Origin: Notospermus geniculatus
Taxonomy: Eukaryota > Nemertea > Pilidiophora > Heteronemertea > Lineidae
Assembly: GCA_002633025.1 (NCBI GenBank)
Contig: NMRB01000042.1
Span: forward strand, 755,381 to 819,380
DNA: 64,000 bases
Reading direction: 5' to 3'
In this document: positions 10,701-18,347 of the stretch, piece after piece
How positions within the stretch are numbered: position 1 is the stretch's first letter
How the letters are laid out: every line of letters starts with the position of its first letter
Notes under the pieces: model-generated
Told to the model about the DNA's origin: nothing
What the model saw: the letters and a program-made list of their open reading frames with translations, nothing else
Database searches by the model: none
Program-made: the position numbers and the translations under genes

Positions 10701-11093
10701 TATGACGTTGTGGTCACCACATCCTATACAATCAACGATGTCGACGTGGACATTCAGTAAGCAACAATAGGTCATCAACAAAGAAACGCGTATAAAAAAG
10801 GGGTCCTTGCTCCATACGTGGTTGGCGGGATTGTCAAGTGATATTATGATAGATGGTCTATCGATATGTAATATACTGTCGGTTTCGTGAATCACATAGG
10901 TTGGGGTGTCGAAACCGAAAAGTAGCTTCGTGCATCCGCCATTATCAGTGGACAACTCGACCAGATACGCCACAAAGTCGTTGTCTTGATGCATTAGTTC
11001 GTCGTCGGTAAACATGGCCTCGCCGTGGTTCGAATCTTCATTCGACGAAAAGATGATGGGCACGTCTTCGTCCGGTGTGAACATCGCAGACAT
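7770..11093 (-). CDS. Unrecognised 1,107-residue protein (tegument or replication candidate)
   Basis: I take ATG 11093 as the start; the frame remains open a few codons upstream without ATG. The protein has no signal peptide and no convincing membrane segment. A segment near residues 960-1000 contains LFDPVGRP followed by a hydrophobic stretch. This faintly recalls the 'LFD' strand of herpesvirus tegument deubiquitinases, but the expected catalytic His after it is missing, so I do not make that call. The start codon is only 7 bases from the divergent nuclease gene (ATG 11101), so the two must share a very short control region or have promoters inside each other. Confidence 0.7.
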   Translation of the reverse strand: MSAMFTPDEDVPIIFSSNEDSNHGEAMFTDDELMHQDNDFVAYLVELSTDNGGCTKLLFGFDTPTYVIHETDSILHIDRPSIIISLDNPANHVWSKDPFFIRVSLLMTYCCLLNVHVDIVDCIGCGDHNVINSIQEHGLRHRHTKWLKCEATMDRLLKHDTMVAGNDLIRTNLFTLFPSVHNVTYAKGAMEMVAGKKPFAYLPVNTIMAPLSKLSEHMRPQLDLSSASDKGNLVDLVENIQWTSPESVGFHYIYKFSDEMHALVADSNYEIHSMGDYHLLSVLLAAMTNDDLYDVFVERVSTRGGLLEWAHLETSNLETFQHLVDLTMYDGGLVHAVCIHLSNRKQLSLTCSDYYSKLITLLHGPDGHRLAAKVSNNYTMNDVLNGKLKATLVPVYSEHVLFMPNRRYKLSRDEWLGVAVDNETVFFRECRIDSVDPHLSDGFCHNINVLTAVLDDKKQMTPECFDLLVIESGSQFLAMVLVAMGLQYEVMLFESVPGHTPRLVVLKMCLTSMIERKTSSNVVDDEMTWINRILCTHNENGISTPSLVTCATRLACERMAKLYVHRVKNAFPTEAWYVDDHLLYYTSPFSNVQQSLTDRHQLSNKQRRYNSFVDVLSRVVKPVSLGKELELAIQATESGVALDMFTDEDLKLFPCLRMCVEYLYEVDDESINHRLAKLSSVLSDCFPTENDISNVADDIIKLVSTMLKRNHSELDLDHPTRLMQKWWTKCGKDASVFMLPFDAGYIFMPQVEFTDMRLMVPQHATDFDKLLSVFNHTLVSMSKWKTDDRNMFYPDSGTLLEIPKMNKKYKFLVRIFLFFVSHVLDHAQVARDYICISDLHSDAFFHTYVRVNDGDKVSSSYILFARSHNVHFVDTLLDRLTARGTTNNTNEDITHHLFDARYDGTMSPMFADYLCYSSNKGDAVYLFDPVGRPVLFCRPFSSTHAANAVDDVLVSVYLSGQTFSSVSFGVMRDASNTLRYCMSSNGSRTTHEQLAKLITDGNVYPSLGLPTSTRQMVYNRLSEGRVDVNIIDVLTKWLFNEPVSHVTFIDVADRLRRMHRTVWSRSHRDLPKILSSKTANDNGPTSIDIVTVEGNRIVSESESVYVL

Positions 11094-11100
11094 TGTTGTA

Positions 11101-12708
11101 ATGAACAATCAAATAATGAAAAGAATAACCACACAGAAAGGACATATGGTTCGTGATTTTCTCGACACGGTATCGAGATCCGATGCAAACGAACAAGAGG
11201 TCAACGAACAACTCGAACGTCACATGACAGCTGACCGACTGGCCAGCGCCTTTTATTTGTGCGCCATGATCAGACAAGGTTTCGCTATCATCACCAAACC
11301 GATGGTGTCGTTTGCGTACAGAGAGTTATTGTACAGCCCGCAAAAACAGACATGTATTAGGAGGTGGCGCAAAGCCATGGAAGAACACGGTGGATGGATG
11401 TACGATCAAGACGTGCCCAAGTGTTTAAAGCTTGATAAGGACGTCGCAGACGACAACCACGCACTTCGTGAGTTCTCTGGTAATGCTCGTAAGCGAGGCA
11501 AATCATACGATATGTTGTCTATGCGGAAAGAATGGGAGAGATCGAAACTACCGATGCTCGTGGGCACGTGGTTGCACAAAGTCTTAGGACCAACGGTCAT
11601 GCGCCTGGTGACAAATCTGTATGGTCTGGACCGCTGTCAGGTGTTCATACCTGGACCGATCACTAACAGGAGTATACCGTACATGGCCTGCACACCGGAC
11701 GGCATAGCCGCCCTGAGACAGGATAAATGCGAACGATTGTTTCATGCCCATCTTGATGACCTGGAAAATGTCGATTCCCGTCATTCACCAAGAATGGTGT
11801 TTGAGATCAAGACGCTGCACGGAGAGCGAAAGATGATAGCCAGATCCGAGTTGAACGATATAGCGACACTGCCGGAGGATGCGGCGAAGTCGAGATTGTT
11901 GTCGGCAGTGGGGAATGTGTTGGTCAACGGCAAAAAGATGCCATCGAAGAAAGACATGGAATGCGATCGCAAGGGCGGACGCAGATATTCGTTTTTCACC
12001 AGATCTAATGATTTCTACAAGGCGTCGACGATGGAAGAAATACGATTGACGTGTCTACCATCGACTCTGCTGCCCTTCCTGAGCGATCCGCAACAAAAGA
12101 CCAATTACCGCATCAAGGAGTGGATGCTTGAAAATCGCGGCCCTATGTACGCCTTCGTGTGGGATTCGTACGAAAATCGCCCGTTAAGGACACTTCACTA
12201 TGCCAAGTCCCCAATCGTGCTATTACCCAACGAATATTTTATTCAGCTACTCGAACAGACCGTTGTGGTCAAATCGTACAACTGCGAGTGTAGATCGATT
12301 TTCATACTTGTCATAAAGTCGAAAAGCGACGTGGACAGAGACGACGAAAACAAGGAAAATGAAGACGAAGTGGATAATAAAGTAGGTGTTGTGTTGGCCA
12401 TCGAGGTTAATTATCCCGACGAAGTGTGCACCGACTTCGAACGACGGGTCATACAAGAGACACTGAAGAGGTATGGACCGCAGATCAACCCAACCAACTG
12501 TGATGAACAGCTAGTGATAGAGGCATTGACTACGAAACACCGGCGCCACGGATTTGATTTCATAGACGGTGTTGACAGTAAGTTACTGTCAGACAAAGAC
12601 AACGAAGTCAACTTAACTGACAACATCGGCGACGACAGATTGGTAGAAATCTTGTCCGACTACGTGCGTCAGGACGTAGAAGAGTTCAAAAATGAACACC
12701 GTAAATAG
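11101..12708 (+). CDS. PD-(D/E)XK nuclease, alkaline-exonuclease-like, 535 residues
   Basis: Residues 196-204 read ACTPDGIAA and residues 233-241 read VFEIKTLHG. Asp200, Glu235 and Lys237 would be the metal-binding and catalytic D...E-x-K triad of PD-(D/E)XK nucleases. This arrangement (a 'sxDG' strand followed ~35 residues later by 'EiK') is that of lambda-exonuclease-type and herpesvirus alkaline nucleases, which process replication and recombination intermediates in the nucleus. An acidic, low-complexity loop lies at about residues 410-430. I choose ATG 11101 over the in-frame ATG 11014 because the latter would overlap the divergent gene's start by 80 bases. The last 17 bases overlap the next gene. 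A 32-base piece of this gene (12280-12311) recurs exactly at 39376-39407. Confidence 0.75.
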   Translation: MNNQIMKRITTQKGHMVRDFLDTVSRSDANEQEVNEQLERHMTADRLASAFYLCAMIRQGFAIITKPMVSFAYRELLYSPQKQTCIRRWRKAMEEHGGWMYDQDVPKCLKLDKDVADDNHALREFSGNARKRGKSYDMLSMRKEWERSKLPMLVGTWLHKVLGPTVMRLVTNLYGLDRCQVFIPGPITNRSIPYMACTPDGIAALRQDKCERLFHAHLDDLENVDSRHSPRMVFEIKTLHGERKMIARSELNDIATLPEDAAKSRLLSAVGNVLVNGKKMPSKKDMECDRKGGRRYSFFTRSNDFYKASTMEEIRLTCLPSTLLPFLSDPQQKTNYRIKEWMLENRGPMYAFVWDSYENRPLRTLHYAKSPIVLLPNEYFIQLLEQTVVVKSYNCECRSIFILVIKSKSDVDRDDENKENEDEVDNKVGVVLAIEVNYPDEVCTDFERRVIQETLKRYGPQINPTNCDEQLVIEALTTKHRRHGFDFIDGVDSKLLSDKDNEVNLTDNIGDDRLVEILSDYVRQDVEEFKNEHRK

Positions 12709-15700
12709 AATGTTGCCGGCGGGCAAGGTCGCCGAGCAGTTCATGCATGTGGATTCGGGAAGATTTCCCGTCGACATAAAGAATGTGGATGGCGGGATGG
12801 TCAGGTGGTTTGTACAAAACGTGGCCAGCAGACCACTCGACGAGACGGTCGGTAAGGTCGTTGGATTAGCTGACGTTCAAGCTGCATTACAGCATCCGAA
12901 AGTATGTAACCAAAACTTATTCCTTTTAAAGGGGGCTTCCGATAACATTAATAGCAGCAACATACTCTTTCTGAGCGTGGTTTACTTGACCAACATAGCC
13001 CTCAAGGGTCTAGAAATCTACAACAACTTCAACGTGACGAACATCAAATGCGGCGGTCTACGTAGACAGGAGATTAAGAATACGCCATCGTCCAGCATTA
13101 CGTTTAGACGGACCTTTAATCACATGCCACTCAGGGTGACCGTGCACATAAACGACATCATCATGAACATCATCAAAGAATATCACGAGGGTATTGCAAG
13201 GATCAAATCGCTTGACTTCAGCGAGATGAGACCTGAGGACGTGGACAACGAAAACAAGCTCAACAAGAAAAACTTAAATGCCATGTTGGCTGTGGCACGG
13301 AACCAGCTCACCATTGGTTACTACTCGTACAGAAAGACCATCTTGCACGCCATTTTCACCGAGCAAGTAAGCAGGGCGCTGCCCAGGCCCATGGCCGTCA
13401 TCAGTGAGGTGTACGCGACGTCTGTGGCACACAACGCGGCAGAGGGGATGTCCAAGGGGTTGAGATCGATCGATAGGAATGTTCGTGAGCGAAACAACTT
13501 GGCTTACGAGTACGTCAAGGAGCACATGAACTCTGTCTTCCGACTCGGTCACGATCCAGTGATGTATCTTGCTAAACTAATAAACGACGCCGAGGTCTCG
13601 TGTGCGGCCATCGTGGAACCGAATTCATCGCAGATACCCACCGTGGACGGGAAGACAGTGAGCATGTTTATATTCACCACGCCCAACGTCCTCAGGCAAC
13701 TGACAGAAAACAACGGCTTGTCACCCACCCCAATCACCACTGGGACGCTGCGTTGTAACAAGGCCATATATTTTAAACCATATTCATGCCTCATCGAAGA
13801 CGATGGCAATAAGCGGGTGCTCATGATGTACAAAGATCGTAACACTCCTGACATGGTGTCGGATCATCTAGACGACGAGGCAATGTCGCTGATAAACCCC
13901 ATCTCGGACAAGTCGCAGAAAGGCAGGACCGTAATACAACTGACGAAATTGGGCAGGGACCTGATGACTGACAATAAGCATGTCAATGAACTTCCTACTG
14001 CCGAGGACACGCGCTATAAACTCGGATTTGTGCCCGTCGAACGTGAAGTACTATACGCCACTTACAATGACAGGGCTTATCCGATAGAGACGATTGAAGA
14101 AGAGATATCTGAAGCACATCTCATCAAGAAGAATGTCTATGGAATGTACGTGCTCTGGGGTGGTATCAATTATGAGCGCATCGACGATTCATCGTGGGGT
14201 AGGACTATGAACAGTGGTAATGATGCCAAGTCATTCAACGATGCCATCAATGCATACTCCGTCAAAGACGTGACGGCGTACACACCGGGTCTGAACCCGA
14301 TTCCATTGATATTTGACAAGCACGCAGCTAGCGTAGCAGTGTCCGATCCGCTGCTCTACTCTAACCGTCTCAATACGCAGGCATTAAATAAGATGATGAC
14401 CAATGCGATGAACAGGAAAGACGACCCAGATTTCAAATGGTTGACATCGGGATTTCAACAGATGATGCAAAATACGATCAGTTACGAGATGGATTACGCT
14501 GTCTACTATTCGATGCGAGACTTGGTAGATGAGAGCACAGCTATCGGAGAGGGGAACGTGGCATTGCAACGTTTGCTGTTCAACGAGTTTTCGCCGTTTT
14601 TCACCAGGACCAGTTATATGATCGGCGATGGCACGCGGGAAGCACTTGCTTCCGAGTATGACGTAGCAGCTAATCAGAACAAGCGCTTCTTTCACCATCG
14701 GTTCCGTCGAACGTTACACAATGTACCGCCGTTTATGATGGGAAAACGAGTCAAGAAGTTGAGAGGTAACTACTTGTTGGCACATGCCGACTCAGAGAAG
14801 GCGCTTCATGATGTTGCCGTTTTGTTAGACAACGTGACCAATTTCTGCAATCTTATCGGCATCGCGATAAATATTCAAGGAGACCACGGAGGAAGGATGA
14901 CTAATGATGTACCGAACAATGGTCCGGCCACTACAGTAGTTCAGGGAGTTGGAAATGCACGTGTCAATGCTGTTAACCTTGGAAATTCCAATACCATGAC
15001 GCGTAATAAATTTAATATGACATTGCTCACGATTGTCAAGCGTTTCAAGGTCATGTACGCTAGGATGTTCAGCAAGGAGGCAAATTTGGGAATAATTAAT
15101 GTGCTATTCGAGGGTACGGAAGATGAAGTGAATTATCGCATATTGAGGTATTGCGTGTTGCCCGTCATCTGTCAGTGCAACATGCAATTGGTTAACTACA
15201 ACGTTGTCATACATCCGGAGAACCGGGACGAACCATTGACCATGTTCGTCGATCCGGCAAGACCAGATGTGTTCGATCGCGTGCTCAGCGGTAATATTTA
15301 CGGATTGGCCACGTCTGCCGAATTGACCGCCATGCAACGGGTTGCTACAATCATGACGCAGTTCAGAAAGAATTCGCCGGCGGTATTACAGAAGAGCGTG
15401 GTCGCCGGAGAACACCAGGGATTCGAGATTATGTACGCGTGCCGTGAGGAGGTCATAGGCAATCGGGTTGTGATCTGCAAATCTATGGACATGGAGACTC
15501 TGATCACGCCGGGCAACCTGGAATTCGACGACAAATATCTCGATGGCGGGATGGACATACACTTCAACGCCGACATGCAGACTGTGTCCAACAGCCTGGT
15601 GATTGGAGCACTTCGAGACGAAAACGTTTATCCCGACCCGAAGATAACCAACATGACTCAGGGCACCGATAGCAGGCCAATGATTTCGTTAGATTACATT

Positions 15701-16543
15701 ACTCGTTATCCGGGTGGCACATTGGCAGACATTATTGCAGAGGTGGAACGCGACGGTCTCTTCAACAATAATGACGTTGAAGCCATACGAAACGTGCTCG
15801 CTCCGATATACGAGAAGAATGATGCCAGTCAATTTGTCTGCGATAAAAAGGGGGTTAATACCTACTATAACAAGTACGTACCAGTCATACGGAAGTGTAG
15901 GAACGTAACGGAAAATGTTAGCACGCTGTCTGGCGTACCTCGATATGCGGCAGCTCCGCTCGACCCATCTATCGAGAAACCGGGGGTCAAGGGATCCACG
16001 TGGGACAGCCGCTACTTTCATCCGAACATGTGGCTAGTTGACAATGAGTGGATGGGGAATTTCGCAAGCTACGGATGGTGCAAGTACACTCGAAACAATA
16101 CCACCATCGAAAATGGATTTGTGTGGAGCTCGTGTTGCGTGTTCAACGTAGGGTCCAGGTCGGTCTGTCAGACCACGAAGATGTTTGAAGAGCAGTATGA
16201 CTTGAACAACATGGAGAAGGCATCGTTTAGCAACGTGGAGAGAGGTGTATGCGAGAATCGTTGCGTGTATCGCTTAAAAGAGGGAAACGTCAACAACGTT
16301 CCATTTAATATTATTAACAGTCGTCAGGAAATGAACGGTTATGGAGACAACGACGTGGCGCTCAACTACGGATTTCTGACTCCATACACTCAGACCACCG
16401 ATGACCATGTCAAGCGTGGTCTGAAGGAGATGAAACCAAACTATCGTAACGGACGCGGTGCCAAGGCCATATTCAGGGGAAAGACACCGACTTCGTATGG
16501 TATACAGTCGCCCTTTACGTTACCCGGGTGGATGGATAGTTAG
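12692..16543 (+). CDS. Candidate major capsid protein, 1,283 residues
   Basis: This is the longest intact frame in the window. It is soluble-looking, without signal peptide, membrane segment, repeats or low complexity, and compositionally even, as expected for a large structural shell protein. Its size is in the range of herpesvirus major capsid proteins (roughly 1,200-1,400 residues). It is directly followed by two small genes of triplex-like size and preceded, with a 17-base overlap, by the nuclease. The window also has an assemblin-type protease-scaffold, which implies a matching HK97-fold capsid protein in the same genome. I see no diagnostic motif, so the call rests on size and context. 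Checking needs a profile or structure comparison. Confidence 0.6.
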   Translation: MNTVNRMLPAGKVAEQFMHVDSGRFPVDIKNVDGGMVRWFVQNVASRPLDETVGKVVGLADVQAALQHPKVCNQNLFLLKGASDNINSSNILFLSVVYLTNIALKGLEIYNNFNVTNIKCGGLRRQEIKNTPSSSITFRRTFNHMPLRVTVHINDIIMNIIKEYHEGIARIKSLDFSEMRPEDVDNENKLNKKNLNAMLAVARNQLTIGYYSYRKTILHAIFTEQVSRALPRPMAVISEVYATSVAHNAAEGMSKGLRSIDRNVRERNNLAYEYVKEHMNSVFRLGHDPVMYLAKLINDAEVSCAAIVEPNSSQIPTVDGKTVSMFIFTTPNVLRQLTENNGLSPTPITTGTLRCNKAIYFKPYSCLIEDDGNKRVLMMYKDRNTPDMVSDHLDDEAMSLINPISDKSQKGRTVIQLTKLGRDLMTDNKHVNELPTAEDTRYKLGFVPVEREVLYATYNDRAYPIETIEEEISEAHLIKKNVYGMYVLWGGINYERIDDSSWGRTMNSGNDAKSFNDAINAYSVKDVTAYTPGLNPIPLIFDKHAASVAVSDPLLYSNRLNTQALNKMMTNAMNRKDDPDFKWLTSGFQQMMQNTISYEMDYAVYYSMRDLVDESTAIGEGNVALQRLLFNEFSPFFTRTSYMIGDGTREALASEYDVAANQNKRFFHHRFRRTLHNVPPFMMGKRVKKLRGNYLLAHADSEKALHDVAVLLDNVTNFCNLIGIAINIQGDHGGRMTNDVPNNGPATTVVQGVGNARVNAVNLGNSNTMTRNKFNMTLLTIVKRFKVMYARMFSKEANLGIINVLFEGTEDEVNYRILRYCVLPVICQCNMQLVNYNVVIHPENRDEPLTMFVDPARPDVFDRVLSGNIYGLATSAELTAMQRVATIMTQFRKNSPAVLQKSVVAGEHQGFEIMYACREEVIGNRVVICKSMDMETLITPGNLEFDDKYLDGGMDIHFNADMQTVSNSLVIGALRDENVYPDPKITNMTQGTDSRPMISLDYITRYPGGTLADIIAEVERDGLFNNNDVEAIRNVLAPIYEKNDASQFVCDKKGVNTYYNKYVPVIRKCRNVTENVSTLSGVPRYAAAPLDPSIEKPGVKGSTWDSRYFHPNMWLVDNEWMGNFASYGWCKYTRNNTTIENGFVWSSCCVFNVGSRSVCQTTKMFEEQYDLNNMEKASFSNVERGVCENRCVYRLKEGNVNNVPFNIINSRQEMNGYGDNDVALNYGFLTPYTQTTDDHVKRGLKEMKPNYRNGRGAKAIFRGKTPTSYGIQSPFTLPGWMDS

Positions 16544-16602
16544 ACTATTAGAAAGTGTAGCTGGCGATGTTGTTGTAGGCTCATTCACTTCGCGCAACAG
16601 GT

Positions 16603-17283
16603 ATGGAAGAGACGCGTGCAGCGTATCCAATACATCTGAACCCTGATGTCAGAACGTGGAATGAACACGCTGTGGATAGGTTAATCGACGACGTCATTCA
16701 TTCACCTTCCATTTGCAAACCATGCCGGAATAACAAGAACGTCGTGGACTATGCGACTAAGATCCTGATCGGAGTACTTGTGAATCACATGTATAGGCGA
16801 CATTCGGGATCCAACACGACGGCCATGTTCGAAGGTGATCTGACCGTCGAGCAGAATGACGAACTACTGGACAGGGAAATTGAGTTTTTAGACTATGTGA
16901 AGAGAAAGAACGTGCCAGAATCGGCGGTGCCCCAGTTGCGATTGGATAGACTGAGGAGAGAATATTTTCGTGATATGGAAGATTTGACATATGAATCGAT
17001 CGGTATGCCACCGGACGTGCACGTCTATCTTCCACTGTTGGCGGTTCAAACGCCATTCATAACGCTCAGTAGACTCTATTACTGTCTAACGTTTGCCAAT
17101 GATAATAACCTATTACACATGGCATCTGCCTTGGAGTTGATCACGTATGTTTCATATTTACTACTTGCCTATCATTTGAACAAGGTAGCCGCATTAAATC
17201 CGCAAACCGTCGTGTACATGTGGAATGATCTGATAGTTGGCGATTGTATAGCTTTCTTGAACAACAGAGGGAGATGGACGTGA
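16603..17283 (+). CDS. Small protein of the capsid gene cluster, 226 residues
   Basis: Not recognised. ATG 16603 follows the capsid candidate by 59 bases, and the end overlaps the next gene's ATG by 10 bases, suggesting a tight same-strand cluster. The N-terminal part is charged and has a C-x2-C pair (SICKPCRN); the C-terminal half is hydrophobic and probably helical (residues ~140-215) but broken by polar residues, so not clearly membrane-spanning. A minor capsid or triplex-associated role is possible from position only. Confidence 0.65.
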   Translation: MEETRAAYPIHLNPDVRTWNEHAVDRLIDDVIHSPSICKPCRNNKNVVDYATKILIGVLVNHMYRRHSGSNTTAMFEGDLTVEQNDELLDREIEFLDYVKRKNVPESAVPQLRLDRLRREYFRDMEDLTYESIGMPPDVHVYLPLLAVQTPFITLSRLYYCLTFANDNNLLHMASALELITYVSYLLLAYHLNKVAALNPQTVVYMWNDLIVGDCIAFLNNRGRWT

Positions 17284-18341
17284 CGATGTGCAACGTCACG
17301 GTCAACGGACCAAGGTACGTCAACGGGATTATGTTGGAATCGAATCAACTGAGAAAGTATTCTCACGTGTTCGTAGAGTTCACTCACGCTTTTCCAGACC
17401 GCAATTGCGTGTGTCAATCGGATGAGCAGTTGGCTTACGCTCAATTCAAGTCGGTTAACATGGTGAACAACATGAATTTCTGGTATGGTCAGCAGTTCGC
17501 GCGACTGCAGATGGCAAAGCCAGTGTTCTACATGGGACCGCTTGTGGAGACGATTGGTGAGTATGTGTCGGACAGTAGTGAGCAAAAGGTGCGCTGTAAA
17601 AACACCGGGCCGCAGACGCTGTCCGTGTTCGACCGGTATACGTTGGAACCCCCCATGTATAAGGACCCTGACACCGTGCACTATATCGACTGTCGGAACA
17701 ACGAAGTGTTCCCATTGCAGACTGTCAACCAAGAGACTTATCAGCGAGAACTTAATCAATTGATCAGGTGGGCCAAGGCAACGAGCCAGTTTTTTGTTCA
17801 CATAGACGATGCCCAAGACGACGTGGCTATCAATCGTCAGGTGTACGAGCTTACTACGCAAGTGATGGCCGGTAACACGTTACTTACCGGTCTCATGGCG
17901 GCAGTGAGTGCCTCGCCCGACATGAATGACGAGGTGAAAGTGATCCGATTCATAGTCGATACCATTGTCAGAGAATGGGTGCCTCATATATGTGGTACGT
18001 CCGACCACATTGTTGGGAAACTATACAATGCGCTCAGGGTTACCCATGAGACAGAAGATCGGGAAGCGCTGTTGAACGCTGCGAGAGCGATCAAACGTAT
18101 CGAGACCAACCATGTCAATAGGGGTAATCCTATCGCTCTGAACGAAGCGAGAAGAGCTTACCGAGACCAAATGACGACGGTCAAGAACGGATACTTGGAT
18201 ACGGTGAAACAGGAAGCGATGTTGGCTGATCTCGTCCACCATTACAGGGAAATAAAACTATCAAAGCGAGGAATAATAGAGTGCGCCGACGATAACATGG
18301 ACGTGGTCCCCAACCAGCCGATGTACGTGTCGGTGAACTAA
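17274..18341 (+). CDS. Candidate triplex (minor capsid) protein, 355 residues
   Basis: The first ATG in frame is 17274; the frame extends upstream only with a TTG. The protein is soluble, without signal or membrane segments, about the size of herpesvirus triplex subunit 2, and encoded just after the capsid candidate. The C-terminal third is helical and charged. It is followed after 6 bases by the next gene. The triplex assignment is inference from size and order; no motif proves it. Confidence 0.65.
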   Translation: MDVTMCNVTVNGPRYVNGIMLESNQLRKYSHVFVEFTHAFPDRNCVCQSDEQLAYAQFKSVNMVNNMNFWYGQQFARLQMAKPVFYMGPLVETIGEYVSDSSEQKVRCKNTGPQTLSVFDRYTLEPPMYKDPDTVHYIDCRNNEVFPLQTVNQETYQRELNQLIRWAKATSQFFVHIDDAQDDVAINRQVYELTTQVMAGNTLLTGLMAAVSASPDMNDEVKVIRFIVDTIVREWVPHICGTSDHIVGKLYNALRVTHETEDREALLNAARAIKRIETNHVNRGNPIALNEARRAYRDQMTTVKNGYLDTVKQEAMLADLVHHYREIKLSKRGIIECADDNMDVVPNQPMYVSVN

Positions 18342-18347
18342 AACAAC

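Noticed and set aside
7770-11093. Herpesvirus large tegument protein with deubiquitinase domain
   Set aside because: Only a weak 'LFDPVGRP' resemblance, with no catalytic Cys and His in the right order, and the protein is much shorter than large tegument proteins.
11014-11100. Upstream ATG for the nuclease gene
   Set aside because: It would overlap the coding start of the divergent gene by 80 bases and adds residues without a conserved feature.
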